64,000 nucleotides of DNA from Kaistia sp. 32K (GTDB lineage Bacteria > Pseudomonadota > Alphaproteobacteria > Rhizobiales > Kaistiaceae): assembly GCF_016629525.1 (NCBI RefSeq), contig NZ_AP024269.1, positions 930,001 through 994,000 on the forward strand, given 5' to 3'. A program made the position numbers and the translations under genes. A model generated the notes under the pieces. It was not told where the DNA came from. It made no database searches and worked only from the letters and a program-made list of their open reading frames with translations. Below are positions 1 to 9,784 of the stretch, in pieces; position 1 is the first letter of the stretch; each line of letters begins with the position of its first letter.

Positions 1-1
1 C

Positions 2-1186
<1,185 letters not shown>

Positions 1187-1368
1187 CCGGCGAGGCAGGC
1201 AAGCGACAGGCCGATCGTCCGGACAGGCGCCGCGCAGGGTCTGGGCCCGCCGGTGTCCCACGAAGTGGGCAATATGGGATGCGTTGGAGGATTGGGCGGT
1301 TGACATTGCCATGCGAACTGCATGCTCATCCGCTGTCCCAATCAAAACACGTTCCGAAGGCTCCCAGC

Positions 1369-2298
1369 ATGAAAACATACCAACTGCCGCGAACCGGGCT
1401 CAACGTTTCCAGCGTCGTGCTCGGCTTGATGCGCATCGCGGCATTGAGCAAGGCCGAAATCCAGCAACTGGTGGGCGGGGCACGGGATGCCGGCGTCAAT
1501 GTCTTCGATCACGCCGACATCTATGGCGGCGTGCGCCACCTCTGCGAGGAACGATTCGGCGAGGCCATCACGCTGACGGCGGCCGAGCGCGAGCAGGTCG
1601 TCATCCAGAGCAAGGTCGGCATTCGCAAGGGCTTCTTCGACTTTTCCGCCGAGCACATTCTGCGTTCCGTGGACGAGTCGCTGGCGGCGCTGCGCACCGA
1701 TTACCTCGACGTCCTGCTGCTGCATCGGCCGGATACGCTGGTCGAGCCCGAAGAGGTCGCTTCGGCGTTCGAGACGCTCCGGACCTCGGGCAAGGTCCGG
1801 TATTTCGGCGTCTCCAACCACACGCCGGGTCAGATCGAGCTGCTGAAGAGCGCGGTCACCCAGCCGCTCATCGCGAACCAGGTGCAGTTGAGCATCGCGC
1901 ATGCGCCGCTCATCGCCACCGGCATCGCGGCCAACATGGGCGGGCTCGATCAGTCGATCGATCGTGACAACGGGCTGCTCGACTATTCCCGCCTCAACGG
2001 AATGATGCTGCAGGCGTGGTCGCCCTTCCAGAAGGGCTTCTTCGACGGCGTCTTCCTCGGCGACCGGGAGAACTACGCGGCGCTCAACGACGCCATCGAC
2101 GAACTGGCCGATGCCTACAACGTCACGCCGACGGGCATCGCCGTCGCCTGGATCACGCGCCACCCGGCCAAGATCCAGGTTGTCCTGGGCACGACCAAGC
2201 CCGGCCGCGTGGCGGAAGCCGCCGCCGGATCTAGCGTGCCGCTGACCCGGGAAGAATGGTACCGCCTGTTCACGGCGGCGGGGCACACACTGCCCTGA
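1369..2298 (+). CDS. Aldo/keto reductase, YdhF-like
   Basis: This is a cytosolic NAD(P)H-dependent carbonyl reductase of 309 residues, a normal size for the AKR fold. Features seen include the substrate-pocket Asp/Tyr stretch DHADIYGG, the catalytic-His segment LLHRPD and the GVSNHTPGQIELL strand typical of the family. The reading frame is open far upstream, but the ATG at 1369 begins the usual MxTYQLPRTGLNVS start and has AAGG about 8 bases upstream, so it is chosen. The gene stands alone between the ATPase and a convergent gene, separated from the latter by a strong hairpin. The closest familiar relative by wording is E. coli YdhF. The physiological substrate is unknown. Confidence 0.9.
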   Translation: MKTYQLPRTGLNVSSVVLGLMRIAALSKAEIQQLVGGARDAGVNVFDHADIYGGVRHLCEERFGEAITLTAAEREQVVIQSKVGIRKGFFDFSAEHILRSVDESLAALRTDYLDVLLLHRPDTLVEPEEVASAFETLRTSGKVRYFGVSNHTPGQIELLKSAVTQPLIANQVQLSIAHAPLIATGIAANMGGLDQSIDRDNGLLDYSRLNGMMLQAWSPFQKGFFDGVFLGDRENYAALNDAIDELADAYNVTPTGIAVAWITRHPAKIQVVLGTTKPGRVAEAAAGSSVPLTREEWYRLFTAAGHTLP

Positions 2299-2340
2299 TC
2301 GCGTGACGGGCCGGGTTTGCCGGCCGGGCCATGGAAACGA

Positions 2341-2366
2341 GCCCTCTCCCGTACGCGGGAGAGGGC
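2341..2366. terminator. Bidirectional hairpin between convergent genes
   Basis: An 11-bp perfect inverted repeat (arms GCCCTCTCCCG and CGGGAGAGGGC) closes on a TACG loop. It lies between the stops of two convergent genes. There is no T-run, so it may act as a bidirectional stop or be one copy of a dispersed intergenic palindrome. The flanking 2299-2418 holds no gene. Confidence 0.6.
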
Positions 2367-2418
2367 GATCGCCAAGATATTCGCCCGCCTCGGGTGAGGG
2401 CCCCGTCGGATCTCCGGG

Positions 2419-3402
2419 CTAGGCGGGTGTGTCGGCCCGCGCCGCGTAGCGTCTTGCCATGGCGGCGCAGGCGATCAGCTGCAGCTGGTGGAACAGCATC
2501 AGCGGCAGCACGATGAGGCCGACGCTCTGGCCGGCGAACAGGATATTGGCCATCGGGATGCCGCTCGCCATGCTCTTCTTCGAGCCGCAGAAGACGATGG
2601 CGATCTCGTCGGCCTTGGAGAAGCCGAGCCGGCGCGCCGCCCAGGTCGTGACGATGAGAACGATCGCCAGCATCACCACGTCGATGATGACCACCAGCGA
2701 CAGGCTGGACCAGGTCAGCTGCGACCAGATGCCGGCCACCATGCCCTCGCTGAAGGCGGCATAGACGATCAGGAGGATCGAGCCGCGGTCGACGAAGGAA
2801 GTGAGCTGCTTGTGCCGGACGATCCAGTTGCCGAGGAGCGGCCGCGCCAGCTGGCCGAGGGCGAAGGGGAGGAGCAGCTGCAGGCCGATATCGCGCAGCG
2901 AGGTCAAGTCGAGGCCGCCGCCATGTGAGCTCAGAAGCAGCGCGACGAGCGCGGGGGTCAGAAGGATGCCCAGGATGTTCGACACCGAGGCGCTGCAGAG
3001 CGCCGCCGGCACGTTGCCACGCGCGATTGACGTGAAGGCGATGGATGACTGTACGGTCGAGGGCAGGACCGCGAGGAACATCAGGCCGAAGGCCAGGTCG
3101 GCGCCGAGAAGCGGTTTGAGCAGTGTCGTCAGCGCCAGCCCGACGAGCGGGAACAGGACGAAGGTGCTGATGAAGACCAGGCTTTGCAGGCGCCAGTGCA
3201 GGATGCCCTCGACGATGGCCTTCGGCGACAGGCGGGCGCCGTAGAGAAAGAACAGCAGCCCGACGGCGAGATAGGTCACCTTGTCCATGATCTCGGCGCC
3301 GATGCCGTGCGCCGGCAGGACGGCGGCAATGGCAACGGTCGCGAGCAGCGCCAGGACATAGCCGTCGATGGGCAGCTTGAAAGGCAGTCTGAAGGACGGC
3401 AT
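2419..3402 (-). CDS. Bile acid:sodium symporter-like permease (SBF-like, YfeH type)
   Basis: This is an inner-membrane transporter of 327 residues with about nine or ten hydrophobic helices. The wording matches the SBF-like (PF13593-type) branch of the bile acid/sodium symporter superfamily: FFLYGARLSPKAI near residue 55, LPSTVQSSIAFTSIARGN near residue 115, and FCGSKKSMASGIPMAN near residue 265. It lies 38 bases downstream of the ROK regulator gene on the same strand and is probably co-transcribed with it. Members of this branch are generally uncharacterised, so the substrate is not predicted. It could carry an organic anion connected with the sugar ligand sensed by the ROK protein, but that is inference. 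Confidence 0.85.
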   Translation of the reverse strand: MPSFRLPFKLPIDGYVLALLATVAIAAVLPAHGIGAEIMDKVTYLAVGLLFFLYGARLSPKAIVEGILHWRLQSLVFISTFVLFPLVGLALTTLLKPLLGADLAFGLMFLAVLPSTVQSSIAFTSIARGNVPAALCSASVSNILGILLTPALVALLLSSHGGGLDLTSLRDIGLQLLLPFALGQLARPLLGNWIVRHKQLTSFVDRGSILLIVYAAFSEGMVAGIWSQLTWSSLSLVVIIDVVMLAIVLIVTTWAARRLGFSKADEIAIVFCGSKKSMASGIPMANILFAGQSVGLIVLPLMLFHQLQLIACAAMARRYAARADTPA

Positions 3403-3440
3403 GTCGAATTCCGATATGGGCGGCGGGTCGGGGGAGGGTG

Positions 3441-4640
3441 TCAGGCTTCGGAGGTCAGCGCGGGGTTTAGAGCCGCGGCGGCAACACCGAAGAGATCTCT
3501 ATGAGTCTTTTCAATGGCAGCCCCGACGCAGCCGATCATGGCGGCGCGGCTGCCGAGCCCGCTCGCCTCGATGCGCGGCGGGTAGGGCGTGCAGCGGGCA
3601 AGCGCCCGGCGGACCTCCGCGATCAGTTCCTCGCGGATGCCGATGCTACCGCCCAGGATGACGACTTCCGGATCCAGGATGGCTCCAATCGCGGCGATGG
3701 CGGGGGCCAGCAGGCGCGCGGTTTCCTCGATGGTGGCGACGGCGGCCGGCTCGCGCTGCTCGAAGGCGGCGAAAACGTCGCGCGCCGTGGCATCGGCGGC
3801 GCCGCCATAGCCCGCATAGCGCCGCGTCATGGCGGCGCTACCGACCGCATATTCGAGCGTGCCGAGCGAGAAGCCACGCGAGTCGTAGGGATCGCCGCCG
3901 ACGGGAAGATAGGCGATCTCGCCGGCGCCGCCGCGGGCGCCGCGCAGCAGCCGGCCGCCAGCAACGATGCCCATGCCGATGCCGGTTCCGAGCGCCAGGA
4001 AGGTGAAGTCCGAGATCCCCGCGCCGCTGCCGCGCCATTGCTCGCCCTTGGCCGCGAGGTTGACGTCATTTTCGACGACCACCTCGGCGCCGGTGGCGCG
4101 CGCGAGCAGGTCGCGCACGTTGATGGCGTCGAAGCCGGGAACGTTCGGGGCGATGGCGACCTTGCCGGTCTCGGCATCGACGACGCCGGGCGTGCCGAGG
4201 ACGATCAGCCGGACGGCGTTCGCGGGAATGCCGGCGCGCTCAGCGAGGCCCCGCACCATGCCGGCGATCTGGCGGATCAGTTCGGGGCCGCCGCGCAGGT
4301 CGGTCGGTTGCTGCTCTTCGGCGATGATCTCGCCGAGTAGGTCGGCGAGCGCGGCGTTGATCTTGGTGCCGCCGAGATCGACGCCGGCGACGAAGCGCGC
4401 GCCGCCATGGATCTCGTAGGTGAGGGCGCTGCGGCCGACCTTGCCGACCGTGCGCCCGCACTCCTTGACCCAGCCGCTTTCCTCGAGTGCGCGCACGACT
4501 TCCGACGCCGTTTGCTTCGAGAGGCCGGTCATCTTGGCGATATCCGCTCGCGAAATGGGCCCGTTGCGCAGGATCGCCTGCATCACCGTCGTCGTCGATA
4601 TCTGTCGGGCGGCAGGCGGCTCTTGCGGATCGGAGGCCAT
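3441..4640 (-). CDS. ROK-family transcriptional regulator (NagC/Mlc/XylR type)
   Basis: This is a 399-residue sugar-responsive regulator. Residues about 15-65 form a MarR-like winged helix-turn-helix (ISRADIAKMTGLSKQTASEV). Residues 85-390 form the ROK fold with the phosphate-binding motif GVDLGGTK near residue 86, the catalytic-type VVENDVNLAA and LALGTGIGMG. The cysteine zinc motif CxCGxxGC usually found in ROK proteins is absent: the equivalent stretch reads VGGDPYDSRGFSLGTLEY. Several ROK repressors of alphaproteobacterial sugar operons also lack it. The gene is divergent from the bicupin gene, with an AT-rich intergenic region suitable for an operator. The ligand is unknown. Confidence 0.9.
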   Translation of the reverse strand: MASDPQEPPAARQISTTTVMQAILRNGPISRADIAKMTGLSKQTASEVVRALEESGWVKECGRTVGKVGRSALTYEIHGGARFVAGVDLGGTKINAALADLLGEIIAEEQQPTDLRGGPELIRQIAGMVRGLAERAGIPANAVRLIVLGTPGVVDAETGKVAIAPNVPGFDAINVRDLLARATGAEVVVENDVNLAAKGEQWRGSGAGISDFTFLALGTGIGMGIVAGGRLLRGARGGAGEIAYLPVGGDPYDSRGFSLGTLEYAVGSAAMTRRYAGYGGAADATARDVFAAFEQREPAAVATIEETARLLAPAIAAIGAILDPEVVILGGSIGIREELIAEVRRALARCTPYPPRIEASGLGSRAAMIGCVGAAIEKTHRDLFGVAAAALNPALTSEA

Positions 4641-4839
4641 TGGGGTCTCGCTGCTATTGGTTCGTATGATTGACTAATCCGATCAAAACTCAGGCGTCAA
4701 GCCTATCAATTCATCAAAACCATCGGCGGATAATATATGATCCTCGATAAAAATATCTATCGGCGATTAAATTGGTTCTTCGTCTTGACAAAGAGAAGGC
4801 CTCGCCACCAGACTTTGCCATCGACCGATGGAGGGACGG
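4641..4839. promoter_or_regulatory. AT-rich divergent promoter region between ROK regulator and bicupin
   Basis: About 200 bases, distinctly AT-rich against their surroundings, separate the two divergent genes. They contain the imperfect repeats TTGACTAATCCGATCAA (from about 4670) and CGATA...TATCG arms at 4745-4749/4758-4762. TTGACA at 4785-4790 lacks a good -10 partner. This is a plausible ROK operator region, but no single site can be named with confidence. Confidence 0.45.
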
Positions 4840-5568
4840 ATGACGACGATCGCAGACATCGACAGCTTGCTGGGGCGGGCGCCCGCCGAAGGCGGCGTCA
4901 GCAGCAGCCGGATCGCGAGTGACGGAACGACGATGGAGGCGTCGCTCTGGAGCGTGGCACCGGGCGCACGAGCCGCCATCACGGTTCCCGCGCGTTCGGA
5001 CGGCTACTGGTTCGTGCTGAAGGGGACGGGCAGCATCGCCGATGCCGAGGGCCAGAAGCAGCCGGTCAAGCCGCAGGTCTTCGCCATCGCGGGGCAGGGC
5101 AGCGACGTGACGCTTTCGAATGATGGCGGCGAGCCGCTCGAATTTCTCTATGTGATCTCGCCGCCGCCGGGCAGCCAGGCGGAGATCGCCGGCTATCAGG
5201 GCGGGCTGAAGACCATCCCGGCCGAGACGGTGGCTCTGGCGCACGAGCCCGAGAACAAGAAGCGTCGCGCCTTCTTCGTCGGCCCCAAGGCGACCCCCTC
5301 CGGACGCGCCGAGGGCATGATCGTCCACTACGAGGCCGAGACGGTGACCAATCCGCATTTCCACCCGGACGCGGACAGCCTCTTCGTCATCCTCGAGGGC
5401 GCGCTCGAATTCACCAACGGCCGCGATCTCACGACGATCCGTCCCGGTCAGGCGGTCTTCATCAACCAGGGCCATCGTCACGGCACCCGCGTCACGCCCG
5501 GACAGAGCGGCGCGGCTTTCCTGGAATTTCACGTGCCGGCCAAGTTCCAGACGATCCAGGATCCGTAA
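4840..5568 (+). CDS. Bicupin-domain protein
   Basis: This is a 242-residue protein with two cupin barrels. The second carries the clear metal-site pattern PHFHPDADSLFVILEG, with the second-motif histidine in HRHGT. The first barrel (residues about 25-110) is degenerate, with SDGYWFVLKG and no HxH. The ATG at 4840 has GGAGGG four bases upstream, whereas the ATG at 4828 has nothing, so 4840 is used. It lies just upstream of an ABC importer operon (47-base gap) and is probably its first gene. Bicupins may be dioxygenases, isomerases or sensor-like binding proteins, and no activity can be assigned. Confidence 0.85.
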   Translation: MTTIADIDSLLGRAPAEGGVSSSRIASDGTTMEASLWSVAPGARAAITVPARSDGYWFVLKGTGSIADAEGQKQPVKPQVFAIAGQGSDVTLSNDGGEPLEFLYVISPPPGSQAEIAGYQGGLKTIPAETVALAHEPENKKRRAFFVGPKATPSGRAEGMIVHYEAETVTNPHFHPDADSLFVILEGALEFTNGRDLTTIRPGQAVFINQGHRHGTRVTPGQSGAAFLEFHVPAKFQTIQDP

Positions 5569-5615
5569 CAGCGGACTCGGGGAAATGGGAACACGTCGTA
5601 TCAGAGGGGAATAAG

Positions 5616-6773
5616 ATGTCGATTTCGCCAGTTTCGCGTCCGTCGTCCGGCTACCGCGCCAAACGCTCGTTGAAGGCCCTTGCCGCGGCGCTGCTGCTCG
5701 GCGGCGCCGCTGTCGCTCCCGCCTTCGCGGCGGATCCGCTGCCGGTGACGATCGGCATGAGCAGCCGCAATTTCCAGCCCGGCATCGCCAATATGTGGAT
5801 CGGCCAGCCGCTCGGCCTGTTCGGTCCCGATATCGCGGCGACCACGATGGGCACCCAGGGCGGCACGGAGAACCTGGTCCTCATGCTTGCCGGTCGCGTG
5901 ACCGTCAGCACCGGAACGCAGGACATCGTGCTGAACGGCCTCGCCGAAGGCCGCGACGTGCCGGCCGTCAGCCCCTGCGTCTATCTGCATGGCCTGATCC
6001 AGCGGGTCGACGTGCTGCCGGACAGCCCGATCAACTCCTATGCCGACCTCGCCGGCAAGCGGATCGGCATCGAGAGCCTCGCCTCGAGCGACACGGCGGT
6101 GCTCAAATTCCTGCTCCGGCACTCGGGCGTCGATCCGGATTCCGTGACGTTCCTCGCCGTCGGAGCCAAGCAGCAGGCCGCCGCCGCGCTGCGATCGCGC
6201 CAGGTCGACGGTATCATTCTCTCCGACACGGCGGAATCCGACCTGATCGCCGCCGGGGTCGATCTCAAGAAGGTGCCGCTGGACGCCGCCCTCGAACAGG
6301 CGGCCGTCGGCTACACCTGGGCCTTCGCCAAGAACTGGTACGACGGCAACAAGGACGCGGCCGCCAAGGTCATGCAGGGCATGATCAAGTCGATCATCGT
6401 CGCCACGCAGAATCCGGAAGCCGCGGTGCGGATCAGCTTCCATATGCATCCCGAGGCGCTGCCGGCGGGCGTGCCGCTGGATGACGCCGTCGCCAATGGT
6501 GTCCGCTCGATCAAGGTGCGTGCGCCCCTGGTCACGGTCGACCGCTCCAAGGGTGAGAAGTGGTGCGAGTTCACCCCGGCGCAGTGGACGGGTTACGTCG
6601 ACATGCTCGGGCTCACCGGCAAGGTCGATCCCTCCGTCTTCTACACGCCGGAGTTGATCGACAAGATCAACGACTTTGACGAGGCTGCCCTGCGCAAATG
6701 GGCCGACGAGCTCAAGGTCCCGGTCGATGCGGGCGAATACCAGCGGTGGGTCGCCGAACTCAAGGCTCCGTGA
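5616..6773 (+). CDS. ABC transporter substrate-binding protein, NMT1/SsuA-like
   Basis: This is a 385-residue periplasmic binding protein. A long signal peptide (basic RAKRSLK, then a hydrophobic run ending VAPAFA-AD near residue 39) precedes a type II binding fold. The fold reads VTIGMSSRNFQPGIANMWIGQ, then GRVTVSTGTQDIVLNGLAEG and DLAGKRIGIESLASSDTAVLKF. These are hallmarks of the nitrate/sulfonate/taurine/thiamine-precursor group. AGAGGGG stands about 7 bases before the ATG. The stop overlaps the ATPase start by one base, so binding protein, ATPase and permease form one operon. The ligand is unknown, and the nearby bicupin and FAH-family enzyme do not settle it. Confidence 0.9.
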   Translation: MSISPVSRPSSGYRAKRSLKALAAALLLGGAAVAPAFAADPLPVTIGMSSRNFQPGIANMWIGQPLGLFGPDIAATTMGTQGGTENLVLMLAGRVTVSTGTQDIVLNGLAEGRDVPAVSPCVYLHGLIQRVDVLPDSPINSYADLAGKRIGIESLASSDTAVLKFLLRHSGVDPDSVTFLAVGAKQQAAAALRSRQVDGIILSDTAESDLIAAGVDLKKVPLDAALEQAAVGYTWAFAKNWYDGNKDAAAKVMQGMIKSIIVATQNPEAAVRISFHMHPEALPAGVPLDDAVANGVRSIKVRAPLVTVDRSKGEKWCEFTPAQWTGYVDMLGLTGKVDPSVFYTPELIDKINDFDEAALRKWADELKVPVDAGEYQRWVAELKAP

Positions 6774-7618
6774 TGAACCAGTTGGCAGCGGCCGGAACCT
6801 CCGGCATCTCCCCCGCCTCGATCGCCGTCCCCGCCCGGCCGGCAATCGAGGTCCGGGATCTCGACAAGGTCTATTCCTCGCACCGCGAGGGCACGGTCAA
6901 GGCGCTGACGGACATCTCCTTCTCGGCGAAAGAGGGCGAGTTCATCTGCGTCGTCGGGCCGTCCGGTTGCGGCAAGTCCACATTGCTCAAGATCATCGCC
7001 GGGATCATCCCGGCGACGAACGGCACGCTGCTGGTGAACGGCGCGCCGCCGAGCGACGTGCAGACCAAGGTGGGACTGGTGTTCCAGTCCCCCGTCCTTC
7101 TGCCCTGGCGGACGGTGCTGCAAAACACCATGTTGCCCGCCGAGGTCTACGGCCTCGACAAGAAGGCCGCCGAGGCGCGGGCGGCCAAGCTTCTCAAGAT
7201 GGCGGGGCTGTCCGGGTTCGAGCAGTCCTATCCGTCCGAGCTCAGCGGCGGCATGCAGCAGCGGTGCTCGATCACGCGCGCTTTGTTGCCGGATCCGGCC
7301 ATCCTGCTGATGGACGAGCCGTTCGGCGCTCTCGATGCGATGACGCGAGACACGATGAATCTCGAGCTTCAGCGCATCTGGATGGAAAGCAACAAGACCA
7401 TCTTCCTGATCACCCATTCGATCCCCGAGGCGGTGTTCCTCGCCGATCGCGTGCTGGTGATGAGCGCGCGGCCGGGCCGGATCGTCGACGACATCAAGAT
7501 CGACCTGCCGCGAGCACGCGATCTCGACGTCATGCTCGCCCCCGAATTCGGCGAGGCGGTTCGCCGGATCCGCATGCATCTCGGGCTTGGCAACCAGGAG
7601 CGTCCCTATGCCGACTGA
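6773..7618 (+). CDS. ABC transporter ATP-binding protein, SsuB/TauB type
   Basis: This is the cytoplasmic energising subunit of the importer, 281 residues. It shows Walker A GPSGCGKST, the Q-loop VFQSPVLLPW, the signature LSGGMQQRCSI, Walker B AILLMDEPFGALD and the H-loop ITHSIPEAV. The ATG at 6773 overlaps the preceding TGA by one base. It yields a protein with about 20 extra residues before the first beta strand, so a start slightly further in cannot be excluded. The following permease start lies 11 bases inside this gene, indicating translational coupling. Confidence 0.93.
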   Translation: MNQLAAAGTSGISPASIAVPARPAIEVRDLDKVYSSHREGTVKALTDISFSAKEGEFICVVGPSGCGKSTLLKIIAGIIPATNGTLLVNGAPPSDVQTKVGLVFQSPVLLPWRTVLQNTMLPAEVYGLDKKAAEARAAKLLKMAGLSGFEQSYPSELSGGMQQRCSITRALLPDPAILLMDEPFGALDAMTRDTMNLELQRIWMESNKTIFLITHSIPEAVFLADRVLVMSARPGRIVDDIKIDLPRARDLDVMLAPEFGEAVRRIRMHLGLGNQERPYAD

Positions 7619-8489
7619 CACAGCCGTCAAGGCGAACATCGCCGCCGGGCGCCTCTCGTCCTCCCCGGCGGCGAAGGCACGGCCCAACCGCGTGACGGCA
7701 TTCCTCAACCGCCATATCGCGCCGATCTCCTTCGTCATCCTGCTGGTCGTGATCGAGATCTGCGTGCGGGCGTTCAAGGTGCCGGAATATATCCTGCCGA
7801 CGCCGAGCCAGATCCTCCGCTCCCTGATCGCCGGCTTCTCCACGCCGATCGGTTCGCCCAACGGCTTCTACGTGCATCTCTACGCGACGGGGCTCGCGGC
7901 CGGCTCCTCCTTCGTCGGAGGCGCCATTCTGGGCGTCGTGATGGGCGCTGTCGTGGTGCGATTCAGCTTCGCGCGGCGATTGTTCTATCCCTATATCATC
8001 GCGCTCCAAAGCGTCCCCAAGGTGGCGCTGGCGCCGTTGTTCACGGTGTGGTTCGGACTTGGCTTCGAGTCCAAGGTGGTGCTGGGCGTGCTGCTCACCT
8101 TCTTTCCGGTGCTGATCAACACGGCAGCGGGACTGTCCGGCGTCGAGCCGGACCGGCTGGAGCTGATGGCCAGCATGAAGGCGACGGCCTGGCAGACGTT
8201 CAAGCTCGTGCAACTGCCGAGCGCCTGGCCCTTCGTCTTCGCCGGTCTCGAGCTCGCGGCGATCTATTCGATCCTCGGCGCGGTGGTCGGCGAATTCGTC
8301 GGCGGCGAGGCGGGGCTCGGAGTGCTCATTCTCAATCGCAACGCCGCGCTCGACATACCGGGCTCGATGGCCGCGCTGGTGGTCCTGGCCGTCATCGGCA
8401 TCGGAGTGCAGAGGCTCGTCGCCTTCGTGCGTCGCAAGATCCTGTTCTGGGCGCCGAGCGAGAAAACGCTGACGCGGGAACCCACCTGA
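7608..8489 (+). CDS. ABC transporter permease, SsuC/TauC type
   Basis: This is a 293-residue inner-membrane permease with about six helices. The cytoplasmic coupling loop reads LELMASMKATAWQTFKLVQLPSA, the EAA-like motif of BPD_transp_1 domains. LQSVPKVALAPLFTVWFGLG precedes it, as in SsuC/TauC. The ATG at 7608 has AGGAG about 7 bases upstream. It is the last gene of the operon, and a strong intrinsic terminator follows 38 bases after the stop. Confidence 0.92.
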   Translation: MPTDTAVKANIAAGRLSSSPAAKARPNRVTAFLNRHIAPISFVILLVVIEICVRAFKVPEYILPTPSQILRSLIAGFSTPIGSPNGFYVHLYATGLAAGSSFVGGAILGVVMGAVVVRFSFARRLFYPYIIALQSVPKVALAPLFTVWFGLGFESKVVLGVLLTFFPVLINTAAGLSGVEPDRLELMASMKATAWQTFKLVQLPSAWPFVFAGLELAAIYSILGAVVGEFVGGEAGLGVLILNRNAALDIPGSMAALVVLAVIGIGVQRLVAFVRRKILFWAPSEKTLTREPT

Positions 8490-8527
8490 CGCCTCGCGCG
8501 CAGCACGCTCGATCGCGAGCCAACTCA

Positions 8528-8561
8528 ACGTCGCCGTGATTTTTGTCGCGGCGACGTTTTT
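8528..8561 (+). terminator. Intrinsic terminator of the first importer operon
   Basis: A 9-bp perfect stem (ACGTCGCCG at 8528-8536 with CGGCGACGT at 8549-8557) is followed by a TTTTT run. It lies 38 bases after the permease stop. The rest of 8562-8836 shows no convincing gene. Confidence 0.8.
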
Positions 8562-8836
8562 GTGGGCGCTGTTCCGGGAGGGGTATCGGCAGGTCGCTCG
8601 AGGCGCTCGTCGCCATGCACGCTCGCCAACGTGCCTCGTCGTCGGAATGTCTCAGCGAGAGCCGCGGACGTCCGGGCTTCCTGGTCCTGTGCCAGGCTGA
8701 CGTGCCGGGCGGCGTTCGGGCGAAGCGAGTGTCGGTTCGTTGGGAGGCAATGCCGAGCGAAGCCGATCGGCGACGGCCAGCATGCCGCACAGAGCAATCC
8801 AGGGGAGGGAGGAGATCATGCACGCACGGCCAAACG

Positions 8837-8867
8837 AAAAGGCCAGCCGCGCGTTGCGTGGCTGGCC
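8837..8867 (-). terminator. Intrinsic terminator of the FAH-family gene
   Basis: Read on the minus strand, the arms GGCCAGCC and GGCTGGCC (8841-8848 and 8860-8867) are followed directly by TTTT (8837-8840). It lies about 55 bases after the minus-strand stop at 8923. Confidence 0.65.
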
Positions 8868-8922
8868 AGGTCTGCTGCCCGTCGGAAGGTCTCGGGGCGC
8901 GGTAGGGCGAAGGGGTGGCGGG

Positions 8923-9636
8923 TTATTGGCCCGCCGGCTCGCTGATGGTGACGGTGAGGCTGCCCAGACCGTCGATCGCGCCGACCAGGACCTGTCCGGT
9001 GGTGACGGCGCCGACGCCGCTCGGCGTGCCGGTCAGGATGATGTCGCCCGCCTCGAGCGCGAAGTAGCGCGAGAGGTTGGCGATGATCTCGGGCGTCGTC
9101 CAGATCATCATGCCGAGATCGGCGTCCTGCTTGACCTCGCCGTCGACGGTCATGCGGATGCTGCCCTTGTCGACATGGCCGACTTCGGACACCGGATAGA
9201 TCGTGCCGACCGGGCAGGAGCGATCGAACGCCTTGCCGAGTTCCCAGGGCTGGTTCGGCCGATCGGACTGGCCGTCGACGCTGCGCCGGGTCATGTCGAG
9301 GCCGACGCCATATCCGTAGACATGGTCGAGTGCCTTGTCGACCGGGATGTTGTAGCCGCCCGACTTCATCGCGACGACCAGTTCGAGCTCGTAGTGGTAG
9401 TTGCTCGTCATCACCGGATAGTCGAGCACCGCGCCGTCCTGCTCGATGCTGTCGGTCGGCTTCTGGAACACGATCGGGAAGTCGAGCTTTTCGTCGCCGC
9501 CCATCTCGCGGACGTGCGCCACATAGTTGCGGCCGATGCAATAGATGCGCCGCACCGGATAGCGCCCGTCCGATCCATGAACGGGAAGGCTCGGCCGCTC
9601 CCCGGCATCGACGACGAAATTCTGGCTTGTACCCAT
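8923..9636 (-). CDS. Fumarylacetoacetate hydrolase family protein
   Basis: This is a 237-residue metal-dependent enzyme of the FAH superfamily, which hydrolyses or isomerises beta-keto or 2-oxo acid compounds (acylpyruvases, hydroxyhepta-dienedioate isomerases, 2-keto-3-deoxy sugar acid dehydratases). Motifs in order are YCIGRNYVAHVREMG, the metal ligands in YELELVVAM, the Asp in GYGVGLDMTRR, and LTGTPSGVG near the C-terminus. The ATG at 9636 has AAAGGG six bases upstream, so earlier in-frame starts are less likely. The gene is divergent from the second importer and shares its AT-rich, palindrome-bearing promoter region. It probably acts on the imported compound, which is inference. A substrate cannot be named. 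Confidence 0.9.
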   Translation of the reverse strand: MGTSQNFVVDAGERPSLPVHGSDGRYPVRRIYCIGRNYVAHVREMGGDEKLDFPIVFQKPTDSIEQDGAVLDYPVMTSNYHYELELVVAMKSGGYNIPVDKALDHVYGYGVGLDMTRRSVDGQSDRPNQPWELGKAFDRSCPVGTIYPVSEVGHVDKGSIRMTVDGEVKQDADLGMMIWTTPEIIANLSRYFALEAGDIILTGTPSGVGAVTTGQVLVGAIDGLGSLTVTISEPAGQ

Positions 9637-9666
9637 CTGCATCCCTTTCTGTGCGGCATCTGGACG

Positions 9667-9679
9667 TTGGATCATCCAA
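9667..9679. promoter_or_regulatory. 13-bp palindrome, candidate operator
   Basis: TTGGATCATCCAA is a perfect inverted repeat (6-bp arms, central C). It sits 31 bases upstream of the FAH-family start in the intergenic region shared with the second importer. It is a plausible site for the GntR regulator encoded at 12480. The assignment is inference. Confidence 0.5.
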
Positions 9680-9710
9680 TGTCCATGCACATATCGAAGG
9701 AAAAATCCTA

Positions 9711-9752
9711 AATCAATATGATTTTGACAATCTACGCATAATCATACATTAT
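9711..9752 (+). promoter_or_regulatory. Sigma-70-like promoter with two overlapping palindromes
   Basis: TTGACA at 9724-9729 is followed after 17 bases by CATTAT at 9747-9752, which fits a housekeeping promoter for the importer operon starting at 9785. AATCAATATGATT (9711-9723) abuts the -35. ATAATCATACATTAT (9738-9752) covers the -10. Both are inverted repeats well placed for repression. The stretch is much more AT-rich than its surroundings. Confidence 0.6.
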
Positions 9753-9784
9753 TCGATCGTCAGGGTTACAGAGGGAGGACAACC

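Noticed and set aside
4785..4813. TTGACA as -35 of a bicupin promoter
   Set aside because: No acceptable -10 is found 16-18 bases downstream (the sequence is CCAGAC-like), so it is not listed as a promoter by itself.
8543..8945. Overlapping plus-strand frames of 120-130 codons between the importer terminator and the FAH-family gene
   Set aside because: They start inside the terminator zone, show no family pattern and run through the minus-strand terminator and into the FAH gene.
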